Shown here in pieces: positions 8,119 through 17,368 of a DNA stretch of 64,000 bases. The number at the start of each line of letters is the position of its first letter. The stretch's first letter is position 1. The position numbers and the translations under genes were made by a program. The notes beneath the pieces are model-generated. The model did no database searches, was not told where the DNA came from, and saw nothing but the letters and a program-made list of their open reading frames with translations. This DNA comes from Taibaiella koreensis (GTDB lineage: Bacteria; Bacteroidota; Bacteroidia; Chitinophagales; Chitinophagaceae), in the NCBI RefSeq assembly GCF_003545715.1, contig NZ_QVNU01000005.1:186001-250000 (forward strand), written 5' to 3'.

Positions 8119-9441
8119 ATGAAGTTATATTCCATCCCAGCCCTGCTTCTGCTCATGACTTACACCACACCAGGTAAGGCACAGCAACAGCAAAGCGCTA
8201 CACCGGCTACCTTCAGCCTGGAACAATGTCTTCAGTATGCTTATGAGCACAGTCCTGCGCTGCAGCAATCCTTGCTGGATCAGCGTATCGCTGAGCATGG
8301 CATCAAAAGCAAGCTGGCCGACTGGTACCCGCAGATCCGTTTTGACTACAACGTACAGCATGCTTTCCAGCTGCAGGTATCCAATTTCAACGGGCAGATT
8401 ATTCCCCTGGGCCTGCGGAATACCTCGGCCGGCCAGTTTAGCCTTACGCAGAATATCTTCAGCAGCGACGCCTTGCTGGCCAGCAACAGCGCCAAAGAAG
8501 TGCGCAAGCAGGCCTCCCAGAACGTGGTCCTCACCAAGATCGACCTGAGCGTTAATGTAGGCAAGGCTTTTTACGATGTGTTGCTTACCCGCGATCAGTT
8601 GCGTTTGCTGGACGAGGATATCGTACGCCTCGACCGTAGCCTCACCGACTCTTATAACCAATATGAAGGCGGCATTGTAGATAAGGTGGATTATAAGAGA
8701 GCGACCATTGCCCTGAACAATACCAAGGCCCAGAAAAAAAGTGCTACGGAAGCCCTGAAAGCCAAGTACTCTTTTCTCAAGCTGCAGATGGGCCTGCCCG
8801 ACAGCATTCCGCTTCAGCTGAGCTATGATTCGTCCAGGCTGGAAACATTAGCTATTATGGACACCTCGGCTGCAGCCCTGGCCCGTAACCGCGTGGAGTA
8901 CCAACAACTGGAAACCCAGAAGCGCCTGCAGGACATCAACTACAATTATTACAAATGGCAGTTCATTCCTACCGTGCAGGCTTATGGCAACTACAACCTG
9001 AACTACCTGAACAATGACTTAGACAAGTTGTACCGCGATAACTACCCCAACTCCTTTGCGGGCCTGAGGGTAGGCATTCCGCTGTTCCAGGGATTCAAGC
9101 GAGTACAGAACATGAAGCAGGCCAAGCTGCAATCGGATCGTGTTAACTACGACCTGGAGCAGATGCGTAACAGCATCAGTACAGAGGTGAGCCAGGCGAT
9201 GGCTGCCTATAAGGGTTACCTCAACGATTTTTACACGCTCCGGCAGAATGTGGCGATCGCCCAGGAAGTATTCAATACCATCGAGCTGCAATACCGTTCC
9301 GGCATTAAGGCTTACCTGGAAGTGATCACGGCCCAAACTGATTTGCGGACGGCCGAACTGAACTACAGCAACGCCCTCTACCAGCTGCTGGGCAGCAAGC
9401 TCGACCTGGAGCGCGCGCTGGGTGTAGTACAGGTACATTAA
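8119..9441 (+). CDS. TolC-family outer membrane efflux channel
   Basis: 440 residues with a signal peptide ending near TPGKAQQ. Two tandem outer-membrane-efflux (OEP) repeats are visible: the first begins FSLEQCLQYAYEHSPAL and the second contains RVGIPLFQGFKRVQNMKQAK, followed by the long helix and YRSGIKAYLEVITAQTDL. Such proteins form trimeric barrels with a periplasmic alpha-helical tunnel and serve as the exit duct of tripartite pumps. It is the first gene of a three-gene unit with the adaptor 37 bp downstream and the inner-membrane pump after that, an order (channel first) seen in Bacteroidota. Confidence 0.92.
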   Translation: MKLYSIPALLLLMTYTTPGKAQQQQSATPATFSLEQCLQYAYEHSPALQQSLLDQRIAEHGIKSKLADWYPQIRFDYNVQHAFQLQVSNFNGQIIPLGLRNTSAGQFSLTQNIFSSDALLASNSAKEVRKQASQNVVLTKIDLSVNVGKAFYDVLLTRDQLRLLDEDIVRLDRSLTDSYNQYEGGIVDKVDYKRATIALNNTKAQKKSATEALKAKYSFLKLQMGLPDSIPLQLSYDSSRLETLAIMDTSAAALARNRVEYQQLETQKRLQDINYNYYKWQFIPTVQAYGNYNLNYLNNDLDKLYRDNYPNSFAGLRVGIPLFQGFKRVQNMKQAKLQSDRVNYDLEQMRNSISTEVSQAMAAYKGYLNDFYTLRQNVAIAQEVFNTIELQYRSGIKAYLEVITAQTDLRTAELNYSNALYQLLGSKLDLERALGVVQVH

Positions 9442-9478
9442 TCTCCTTTTCTCTGAACTGAAAACAAAACAACATATT

Positions 9479-10639
9479 ATGAAACGTTCCGCTTATATAT
9501 CCCTGCCCGTGTTCCTGGGCGCCGCATTGGTTCTGGCTTCCTGCGGTGGCAAAAACAATACACCGCCACCGCCGCCACCCGCTTCTGTAGAGGTGGATAC
9601 GGTAAGGGAAGGCGCCGCTGCTTACCACGAAGAGTACCCGGCAACGGTCACTGCTTTAAATGAGGTAGAATTACGGCCGCAGGTATCCGGTTACATTACC
9701 GGTATACATTTTAAAGATGGACAGCATGTAAGCCAGGGGCAACTGCTCTATACCATTGACCAGCAGGCATACCAGGCGGGTGTAAACCAAGCCCAGGCTA
9801 ACCTGGCCGTATCCAAAGCCAACCTGAGCAAAGCCCAGCAGGATGCAGACCGCTATACTGCCCTGGACAAGAAGGACGCGATCGCAAAGCAGGTACTCGA
9901 CCACGCGCTGGCCGACCTGGAAAGCGCCAAAATGCAGGTACGTGCGGCTGAAGCCGGCGTAAGAAGCGTGCAGACCAACCTGAAATATTCCAGCATAGTT
10001 GCACCGTTCAGCGGTACGATCGGTATTTCCCAGGTAAAGCTGGGCGCTTCGGTATCGCCCGGATCGACCCTGCTGAATACGATATCAACAGACGATCCGG
10101 TCGCTGTTGATTTTTTCCTGGATCAGAAAGACCTCCCGGCTTTTACTGCTTTGCAGAATGGCAAAGATGGGGCGAAAGATTCCCTGTTTACGATATTGCT
10201 GGCCGATCAGACAGAATACGCAGCGACAGGCACAGTAGCTTCTATAGATCGTGCGGTTGATGCGCAGACAGGAACGATAAGGGTGCGCCTGGCTTTTCCC
10301 AATGCGGCCAAACAGCTGCGGCCGGGTATGAGTGCCACGGTAAGAGTATACCATAACGGCGGAGAGCAGGCAATGCTGATCCCGAACAAAGCGGTAATAG
10401 AGCAAATGGGCGAATATTTTGTATACGCCGTCACGGACAGCAATACGGTTACCCAGCTTAAAGTAAAGCTCGGCCAGGCGATCGGGAATCAGGTGATCGT
10501 GAAAGAAGGATTACAGCCCGGCGAGAAGATCGTGAAGGAAGGCTTGCAACGGGTAAAAGAAGGGGCCAAAATACAGGCTTCCGACAGTGCCACTATGGCA
10601 AAACAGGCTAAAGCTGCGGCTGCCGGAAAAAAGGGCTAA
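9479..10639 (+). CDS. RND efflux membrane fusion protein (adaptor) lipoprotein
   Basis: 386 residues. A lipoprotein signal ends in LVLASC, followed by a Pro-rich linker. Then come the lipoyl half-motif VELRPQVSGYITGIHFKDGQHV, an alpha-hairpin of about 80 residues (NQAQANLAVSKANLSKAQQDADRY...), the second lipoyl half with VAPFSGTIGISQVKLGASV, and the beta-barrel and membrane-proximal domains. This is the AcrA/MexA-type periplasmic adaptor joining the pump to the channel. It is flanked by both partners on the same strand, so the operon encodes a complete tripartite system. The substrate cannot be told from sequence. Confidence 0.93.
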   Translation: MKRSAYISLPVFLGAALVLASCGGKNNTPPPPPPASVEVDTVREGAAAYHEEYPATVTALNEVELRPQVSGYITGIHFKDGQHVSQGQLLYTIDQQAYQAGVNQAQANLAVSKANLSKAQQDADRYTALDKKDAIAKQVLDHALADLESAKMQVRAAEAGVRSVQTNLKYSSIVAPFSGTIGISQVKLGASVSPGSTLLNTISTDDPVAVDFFLDQKDLPAFTALQNGKDGAKDSLFTILLADQTEYAATGTVASIDRAVDAQTGTIRVRLAFPNAAKQLRPGMSATVRVYHNGGEQAMLIPNKAVIEQMGEYFVYAVTDSNTVTQLKVKLGQAIGNQVIVKEGLQPGEKIVKEGLQRVKEGAKIQASDSATMAKQAKAAAAGKKG

Positions 10640-10735
10640 GTATCGGATAATCTATTAAGGCAAACACAATACAAGAAACCAACAGATGATCCTGACTGCA
10701 GCAGATTTCGATTGCTGCAACAAAATAATAAAAAG

Positions 10736-13700
10736 ATGATCGCAGAAACTTTTATTAAACGCCCGGTCACAGCCATCGTGATCTCCCTGGTAATCGCTTT
10801 GGTGGGTATTATTGCTATTATCAACCTGCCTATAGGACAGTATCCGGAGATTACACCGCCTACAGTGCAGGTTACGGGCTCCTTTACCGGCGCCGACGCC
10901 CTTACGGTGGAACAGACCACCACCACGCCTATTGAAACGCAGATCAATGGTACGCCGGGCATGACCTATATGGCCAGCACCAGTACCAGTGACGGTCGCA
11001 GTACCATTACCGTGAACTTTGACCTGGGTACCGATATTAATGTGGCAACGCTGGACGTGCAGAACCGGGTGAGCATTGCGCAGCCTACCCTGCCCGACCA
11101 GGTAAAGCGCCTCGGGCTTACCACCAGAAAGCGTAACCCCAGCATCCTGATGCTGGTGGCCATGTACTCGCCCAAGGGCACCCACGATGTTACGTTTACC
11201 GACAACTATACCAATATCTTTATTAAAGACGCCTTGCTGCGTGTTAAAGGTGTGGGCGATATCTTTACCCGTGCCGATGACTTCAGTATGCGTGTATGGC
11301 TTGATCCCGTAAAGATGGCCCAGCTGGGTATGAGCGCGTCTGATGTGACCAATGCCTTACAGGAACAGAACCTGCAGCTGGCAGCCGGCTCTGTAGGCGC
11401 CCCGCCTCAGCAGACTGCCCAGACCTTTGAATTTTCCGTATTTACCAATAGCCGCCTGAGCACCGTAAAGCAGTTTGAAGATGTGATCGTACGCAACGAT
11501 CCTTCCAAAGGAAATATCGTATACCTCAGAGATATAGCCCGCGTGCAGCTGGGCAAGTTCTCCTATGCCAGCAACTCCTTTGTGGATGGCAAAAGGGCCT
11601 CTTATCTGCTGGTATACCAGGCGCCCGGAAGCAATGCGCTGGAAACGGCCAAAGGCATTACCGAAAAGATGGAAGAGCTGAAAAAATCTTTTCCGAAGGA
11701 CATCGAATACGTAGTTCCGTTTGAATCTGTTTCTGTTGTGCGCGTATCTATTTCAGAAGTGGTGCATACCCTGGTGGAAGCCTTGCTGCTCGTAACGCTG
11801 GTGGTGTTCCTGTTCCTGCAAAACTGGAGAGCAACGCTTATTCCTGTACTGGCGATTCCCGTATCTATCCTGGGTACTTTTATCTTCTTTATTCCCTTAG
11901 GCTTTACCATCAATACCCTTACCATGTTTGGCTTCGTGCTGGCCATCGGTATTGTGGTGGATGATGCCATCGTGGTGGTGGAAGCGGTGCAGCACTATAT
12001 CGATCACGAACGGATATCGGCCAAAGAAGCCACCCGCAAGGCCATGAAAGACATTTCGGCCCCGGTTATTGCTATTGCGCTTATCCTGGCCGCGGTGTTT
12101 GTGCCGGTTGGCTTTATACCCGGCCTGGTAGGTAGGCTGTACCAGCAGTTTGCCATTACCATTGCCGTATCGGTGCTGATCTCGGCTTTCGTAGCCCTTA
12201 CGCTTACGCCGGCACTCTGTTCCCTGTTGCTGAAGCCCAGTGAGGTGCGTAAAGAGTCCAGGGGACTGAACAAGTTCTTCTACTTGTTTAATGAGTGGTT
12301 CCGTAGAGTGAGCCTTAAGTATACGATTGGCGTTCGCCGCACGATCAAAGGCGCCCGTTATGCGTTGATTGTGCTGCTGTGCATTATAGTCGGCACCGTA
12401 TTTCTGTTCAAATCCAAGCCGACGGGCTTTATCCCTACAGAAGACGAAGGTCGCGTTTACATTACCTACGAACTGCCGGAGTCGTCTTCTACCACAAGAA
12501 GCATTGCGGTGCTGGATACGATCATGAATATTCTGAAGGAGACAAAAGGGGTAAAACACTACGCCGGTCTCGGTGGCCTCAACGTTATTACCTTTTCCAC
12601 CAAGCCCAATGCGGGCACCGTCTTTGCACAGCTGGATCCCTGGGATGAACGCGAAGACAAATCCCTCCAGCTGCAAAGCCTGATGGAAACGTTGAATAAG
12701 AAATTCCAGTCGATCAAAGCCGCCAGGGTATTGGTGATCTCGCCGCCGGCTATCCCGGGCCTGGGCCAGACAGGTGGCTTTACTTTCGAACTGCAGCAAA
12801 GGTCAAGCACAGACGATGTAAAGCAGTTTGAAAACGTAGTGAACAATTTTGTAATGGAGGCCAATAAGCGTCCGGAATTGAAAGGCGTATTTTCCTTCTT
12901 TACGGCCAAGACGCCCGCTTACCAGGTGGATGTAGACCGTGAGCTGGCCAAAAAGCTTGGCGTGAACATTGCCGACGTATACCAGACTTTGCAAACCTTC
13001 CTGGGTAGTTCTTATATCAACGACTTCACCACCTACGGCCGTAACTTCCGCGTAGTGGCTCAGGCAGACGAAGCATACAGGGGAGACATTAAGGACCTGG
13101 GTAAATACTACGTAAAAAACAGCAGTGGCACTATGGTCCCGCTGAGCGCTTTGACCTCTTACAGGATTATTGAAAATGCTCCTGTATTATCGCACTTCAA
13201 TATCTTCCGTAATGCGGAGATCAATGGTAATGCGGCGCCCGGTTATAGTAGCGGACAGGCTATCGAAGCATTGAAGGAAGTGGCCAAAACACTTCCTGAA
13301 GGATATGGCTATGAATTTGCCGGTATGTCCAGGGAAGAAATATTGTCGGGCAGCAGCACGGTGATCATCTTCTCCTTGTCTATTGTTTTTGTATTCCTGT
13401 TCCTGGCGGCTTTATACGAAAGCTGGTCCATACCTTTCTCGGTATTGCTGGCTGTGCCTATCGGGGCCTTCGGTGCGATACTGACGCTGTTCTTCCTGCC
13501 CAAGCTGACCAATAACGTGTACGCCCAGATCGGGTTGATCACGCTCATCGGTCTGGCAGCAAAGAATGCGATCCTGATCGTGGAATTTGCCAAAGAGCGC
13601 GTGGATCATGGTATTGCGGTGGTACCGGCGACGCTGGATGCGGTAAAACTGCGTCTGCGCCCGATCATCATGACTTCCATGGCCTTTATCCTCGGTATTC

Positions 13701-13903
13701 TGCCGCTGGTGTTCTCTTCCGGTGCGGGCGCCATATCCAGGCAAACGATCGGCTGGACGGTGCTGGGCGGTATGCTCGCAGCCACCTTGCTGGCGATCTT
13801 TATTGTCCCTGTGCTCTTTGTCGTGATCACCCGTATCGCCTACGGCAAAAAGATAGCAAAAGCCAAAGCAGACCAGCTGTTTTATGACAGCGACGATGAA
13901 TAA
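10736..13903 (+). CDS. RND multidrug efflux pump, HAE1 (AcrB/MexB) family
   Basis: 1055 residues from the ATG at 10736; an in-frame TTG at 10712 would add eight non-membrane residues and is unlikely. The start MIAETFIKRPVTAIVISL is the usual HAE1 beginning. Twelve membrane segments and two large periplasmic loops are arranged as in AcrB. The TM4 proton-relay Asp pair is visible in GIVVDDAIVVVEAV, and GLAAKNAILIVEFAKE is present in the second half. Length matches the family. It works as a trimer with the adaptor and the TolC-like channel encoded just upstream. The C terminus is acidic. Substrates are unknown. Confidence 0.94.
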   Translation: MIAETFIKRPVTAIVISLVIALVGIIAIINLPIGQYPEITPPTVQVTGSFTGADALTVEQTTTTPIETQINGTPGMTYMASTSTSDGRSTITVNFDLGTDINVATLDVQNRVSIAQPTLPDQVKRLGLTTRKRNPSILMLVAMYSPKGTHDVTFTDNYTNIFIKDALLRVKGVGDIFTRADDFSMRVWLDPVKMAQLGMSASDVTNALQEQNLQLAAGSVGAPPQQTAQTFEFSVFTNSRLSTVKQFEDVIVRNDPSKGNIVYLRDIARVQLGKFSYASNSFVDGKRASYLLVYQAPGSNALETAKGITEKMEELKKSFPKDIEYVVPFESVSVVRVSISEVVHTLVEALLLVTLVVFLFLQNWRATLIPVLAIPVSILGTFIFFIPLGFTINTLTMFGFVLAIGIVVDDAIVVVEAVQHYIDHERISAKEATRKAMKDISAPVIAIALILAAVFVPVGFIPGLVGRLYQQFAITIAVSVLISAFVALTLTPALCSLLLKPSEVRKESRGLNKFFYLFNEWFRRVSLKYTIGVRRTIKGARYALIVLLCIIVGTVFLFKSKPTGFIPTEDEGRVYITYELPESSSTTRSIAVLDTIMNILKETKGVKHYAGLGGLNVITFSTKPNAGTVFAQLDPWDEREDKSLQLQSLMETLNKKFQSIKAARVLVISPPAIPGLGQTGGFTFELQQRSSTDDVKQFENVVNNFVMEANKRPELKGVFSFFTAKTPAYQVDVDRELAKKLGVNIADVYQTLQTFLGSSYINDFTTYGRNFRVVAQADEAYRGDIKDLGKYYVKNSSGTMVPLSALTSYRIIENAPVLSHFNIFRNAEINGNAAPGYSSGQAIEALKEVAKTLPEGYGYEFAGMSREEILSGSSTVIIFSLSIVFVFLFLAALYESWSIPFSVLLAVPIGAFGAILTLFFLPKLTNNVYAQIGLITLIGLAAKNAILIVEFAKERVDHGIAVVPATLDAVKLRLRPIIMTSMAFILGILPLVFSSGAGAISRQTIGWTVLGGMLAATLLAIFIVPVLFVVITRIAYGKKIAKAKADQLFYDSDDE

Positions 13904-13963
13904 CCGAAGCGAAACGTTAAGGCCTGATTCATCAGACAGGCCGCTCCAGACATAACTAAAAGT

Positions 13964-14000
13964 AAATAATACTCATCCTTTGCAGATGAGTATTATTTTT
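13964..14000. terminator. Bidirectional terminator between efflux operon and T9SS gene
   Basis: Near-perfect 14-bp stem: AAATAATACTCATC (13964-13977), 7-nt loop, GATGAGTATTATTT (13985-13998), then more T. It lies between convergent genes (stops at 13903 and 14096). A small GGCCTG/CAGGCC hairpin at 13921-13942 precedes it. Confidence 0.88.
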
Positions 14001-14095
14001 ATCCGACTATCCCGGATTTATAGCAATGGCTGGCTTCGACAGAAACGCTGCACCAAATCATCCGCTTTATACTACGCAACCCTATAACTAAAGGC

Positions 14096-16048
14096 TTACT
14101 TTTCTATCTGTATCTTGCTCACTATATTCCCCTTACTCGTCTGTATTTTGAGCAGATACAGACCTGCCGGATACGGCGCCAACGGTAATCTTATTTGTGT
14201 TCCGTTTATCTTTTGCTGTAGCAAGATTGTGCCGGATAAGTTATATAAAGAGACGCCGGCCAGCGAACGTTGGTTGCCGGTGACTGTTATTTCCATAAAA
14301 TCTTTAGCAGGATTAGGATAAACAACTATTCCGCCACCAGCGCTTCCCGTAGACAGGACCACAGTAGTGTGCGTCACATAGATAGACTGTTTCACAGTAT
14401 AGTCCGAACAGTTATTGCTAACCTTGAGCTGCACTTCATAGGATCCCGGCAGGGCAAATTGATGAACGGGCTCCTGCAGGAACGAAGAAGGTGTGTTATC
14501 GCCGAAGTCCCATTGGTACGTCAATACATCGGAAGGTACAAGCGGGTAGAATTTTACTTTTCCCAATGCTTCATAGAACAAGGGGACAAAGTTAAAGCCT
14601 TCTACATACGGCGCCGGCTGGAAAGCAATGTGGGTGCTGTCCCTGTCCCTGATGTGGCAATTGAATGGAGAAACAATAGTCACGATATAGGAACCGGAGT
14701 CTGCAGCATTGATGGTACGCGCAGTGCTACCCGTATTCCAGTTGTAGCTATAGCCCGGATTGCCTGCGTCCAGCACAATCGTATCCCCTTCACAGATGCT
14801 GGTATCTGCCCTTAGGGCCGGTAAGGGCAGCGGCCTTAAAACGACATGGGTAACGCCGTTGATCGTACAACCATCCGGGCTTTTGATGCTTACCGAATAG
14901 CTGCCTCCGGCACTTACGGTTATCGCTTGTGTTGTGCTGCTACCGGGTGTCCATAGGAAGGTGCAACCCGCATTTCCTGCATTGAGAACGGTCGTACTGC
15001 CGGCACACAGGTCAACAGCACCTGGTAAGACATTCACTGGAACTTGTCCCGCGTTTATCTGGATGGCATCGGAAGCAGTGCAACCATTAGCGGCAGTAAC
15101 CAGCACAGAGTAGTTGCCCGGCACATTGACAGGAATGCCCGGAGTGCCGGCGCCCGTATTCCAGGCGTAGGTATTTCCCATTGGGCCGGCAAGCAGTGTT
15201 TGCGTTACGCCCGGGCATATCGTTGTATCATTACCAAGATTCACCTGTGGCAGTTGCAAAATAGTTACCGGAACGGCAGTCCTGGTACTGATACAAGCGG
15301 CATTGATCGCTGCGGCAGCATAGTAAGTCGTGCTCGCCGCAACCAATGGTACGGTATAGCTGTTGCCTGTAGCCAAAGGGGTTCCGCCCGTTGCCGTGCT
15401 ATACCAGTTGATCGTAGTGCCCGCAGCGGCCGTAGCGGTCAGGGTTATGCTGCCCGGCCCACATCTGCTGACAGCAGTAGCAACAGGCGCCGCCGGAGCC
15501 GCGCAAGGCGGCACTACAGCCAGGGTATAGTCATGAAAATTACCGCCGCCCGCAAGGGAAAAGGAATTACAGGCCATTCCGGCAAGTAACGTGGGGCCTG
15601 TCCATACACCAAGCACCCTTAACCGGTAACTCCCCGGCGCCACCGTGGCTGGTATAGTCAATAGATTCCCGCTGACAGAGACCATGCCGCCTGCATTCCA
15701 GGGCGGAGCTCCTCCGGAGGCAAACAAGAGTTCATTCGCTCCGTTGAAATTGCCGTTATTATCAAAATCAGCATAAATGGCATAGTTCATCCATAGCCCC
15801 ATTTGCAAAGAGTACGGTGTTGGGACGCCGGCTGTTACTGTGGCTACTTGCGACAGGTAGTTCGATACCCCACAGTTGGCCGTAGTGGGCGAGTTGTTGA
15901 TGCCTGCATAGGTAAAATTATAGATGCGGTAGCCGGAGCATCCGACAGAAAAGGTAGGATTACAGGCTGCGGCTATTTGTGCAAACAGGTCATCATTGCG
16001 CCACAACAATCCCAACAAGGCAAAGGCAATTGAATAAAGTTGCTTCAT
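14096..16048 (-). CDS. T9SS-secreted GEVED/Ig-like repeat protein
   Basis: 650 residues from the ATG at 16048, which opens a signal peptide (MKQLYSIAFALLGLLWRN...AQ); the longer frame upstream has no signal peptide at its start. Domains in order: an N-terminal GEVED-type domain (about 30-180, with YADFDNNGNFNGANELLF and the YRLRVLG strand), an Ig-like unit (PPCAAPAAPVATAVSRCG...), three PKD/Ig-like repeats each with an 'LDAGNPGYSYNWNTGST'-like core, a PKD domain with YQWDFGDNTPSS (about 495-570), and a type A sorting domain starting VYPNPAKDFMEI. Extracellular, probably adhesive. The 'RND D' charges inside the signal h-region are unusual but the AQ cleavage site is normal. Confidence 0.82.
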   Translation of the reverse strand: MKQLYSIAFALLGLLWRNDDLFAQIAAACNPTFSVGCSGYRIYNFTYAGINNSPTTANCGVSNYLSQVATVTAGVPTPYSLQMGLWMNYAIYADFDNNGNFNGANELLFASGGAPPWNAGGMVSVSGNLLTIPATVAPGSYRLRVLGVWTGPTLLAGMACNSFSLAGGGNFHDYTLAVVPPCAAPAAPVATAVSRCGPGSITLTATAAAGTTINWYSTATGGTPLATGNSYTVPLVAASTTYYAAAAINAACISTRTAVPVTILQLPQVNLGNDTTICPGVTQTLLAGPMGNTYAWNTGAGTPGIPVNVPGNYSVLVTAANGCTASDAIQINAGQVPVNVLPGAVDLCAGSTTVLNAGNAGCTFLWTPGSSTTQAITVSAGGSYSVSIKSPDGCTINGVTHVVLRPLPLPALRADTSICEGDTIVLDAGNPGYSYNWNTGSTARTINAADSGSYIVTIVSPFNCHIRDRDSTHIAFQPAPYVEGFNFVPLFYEALGKVKFYPLVPSDVLTYQWDFGDNTPSSFLQEPVHQFALPGSYEVQLKVSNNCSDYTVKQSIYVTHTTVVLSTGSAGGGIVVYPNPAKDFMEITVTGNQRSLAGVSLYNLSGTILLQQKINGTQIRLPLAPYPAGLYLLKIQTSKGNIVSKIQIEK

Positions 16049-16741
16049 GATATAGGTATGTTTAGCATTTATTTTCGTAATAAAAGGGCGCCCCTTCCGC
16101 ATCCGGCCTGCAACTGGCACTTTAGCCGCTGGGAACATTTTTAAATGTCAAGGCTTGATTAGCATTACAAAAATAAACTTCAGAATTCATAAAATAATAC
16201 ATAAAAATGTAGCTACGCATTATATATTCTCAATTTACAACAATGAAAACAGAGAACTGGGATTGCGGCGACCAGCTTTATTATTTTAAATATCAAAGCA
16301 AAATCAATTATTCATATTGAGATGAAGCAATGATCCGTGTCAGTAAATGGCGGCACATACATGATACATGTAAGCAGATTATTTGTGATAATTTTTCCTT
16401 CCGGGGCGAGATTGCGGGCAATGTGCGGGCCGATGCAATACAACAGAAGAGATGGCCAGAATGCCAATCCTGACATACTTGTGGGTTGCTATAGCAGGAG
16501 GGTATGGGAAGATGATTCGCGCTGTGCAGGAATAATGCTTGGGGCGCAAGGAGGAAAGCCTGTACCTATAAGACTTTGAAGATGATCTAACAGGCCCGCT
16601 TTTGGCTAATCTTGGTTATGTCTACCGTACACAGGACTCGGGTTGCCGCTTTATACGCTGGTCCCATACGGCATAAAAACGCAAAAAAGCCGGAATGTTC
16701 CGGCTTTCAATATCGCTAATCGGCAGAATGAATGGATTGTG
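16049..16741. other. Gene-free stretch of about 690 bp
   Basis: I find no convincing gene. 16049-16330 is AT-rich and holds a -7-like TATTTTTG on the minus strand (complement of 16168-16175) that may drive the T9SS gene. 16331-16680 has clearly higher GC content and an open frame at 16337-16579 (80 codons) with no recognisable signal, domain or promoter. It could be decayed coding sequence. The stretch ends in the terminator of the lipoprotein gene at 16742. Confidence 0.5.
16686..16707 (-). terminator. Terminator of small lipoprotein gene
   Basis: 10-bp perfect stem AAAGCCGGAA (16686-16695) / TTCCGGCTTT (16698-16707) preceded by an A run, which reads as a U run on the minus strand. It lies 35 bp after the stop of the gene at 16742. 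Confidence 0.82.
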
Positions 16742-17239
16742 CTAAGGGAGTTTAACGTATTTCTCTGTATAACGGGAAGTCTTGGTCGTATCGATCGGGT
16801 TGGTCTTCAGATAGGTGATCACGAAGGTATCTATCGAAGGATAGGTCATATCTCCGGCAAGGACGGTATTGTGCGTCTCATCGTCGGGATTGCCGTACAG
16901 CTCCAGATGCTTGTCATCGTTGGTCAGCGCATAACCCAATGCAACACTGTCAGGATCGGCTACGTTACATTTTGTATCCCCTTCGAAAAAGGTCGCCCGG
17001 TTGATTGAGGTAAAAATGTAAAAATCATCCTTCTTGCAGCCTGGCAGCGGGGTATATTGGTCTACAGGTACTCCCATGGTATCGCCGATATCGGGCAACC
17101 AGGTCAGGTATTTCAGCTGCCACTTGCCGCTTTTCAGATAAGTCGTTTTGGAAACATCTATCGGATCTGTATCTTCTTTTTTCTGACAGGCAGCAAAAAC
17201 CAGAGCACAGGCAATACCAGCAAGGAGTAATTTTTTCAT
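16742..17239 (-). CDS. Small lipoprotein, lipocalin-like, unknown function
   Basis: 165 residues. The signal ends in LVFAAC followed by QKKEDTD, a typical Bacteroidota lipobox and linker. The mature part (SGKWQLKYLTWLPDIG...) is predicted to be mostly beta strand with one Cys pair (PGCKKDD and TKCNVAD) and resembles small lipocalin-like or DUF-type Bacteroidota lipoproteins that begin with a 'GKW.L' strand. No known active site. It lies 129 bp downstream of RNase R on the same strand and has its own terminator; whether it shares the rnr transcript is unclear. Confidence 0.7.
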   Translation of the reverse strand: MKKLLLAGIACALVFAACQKKEDTDPIDVSKTTYLKSGKWQLKYLTWLPDIGDTMGVPVDQYTPLPGCKKDDFYIFTSINRATFFEGDTKCNVADPDSVALGYALTNDDKHLELYGNPDDETHNTVLAGDMTYPSIDTFVITYLKTNPIDTTKTSRYTEKYVKLP

Positions 17240-17368
17240 TTCAATAATACGTTTTTCAGAATGGGAGTAAATGTAATGATAATTTTTATTTTCTCTAATT
17301 TTTTTAAAGTAAAAATTACCCTTTCACTTACAAGATAAACCACAGGATCAAAAACCCTTATTTCCCAT

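Noticed and set aside
12004-12799. Long minus-strand open frames inside the RND pump gene
   Set aside because: They overlap a full-length pump with conserved motifs and come from its codon bias.
16337-16579. 80-codon frame on the plus strand in the gene-free stretch
   Set aside because: Not called as a gene: no initiation context, promoter or similarity that I can recognise. It is kept only as a possible remnant.
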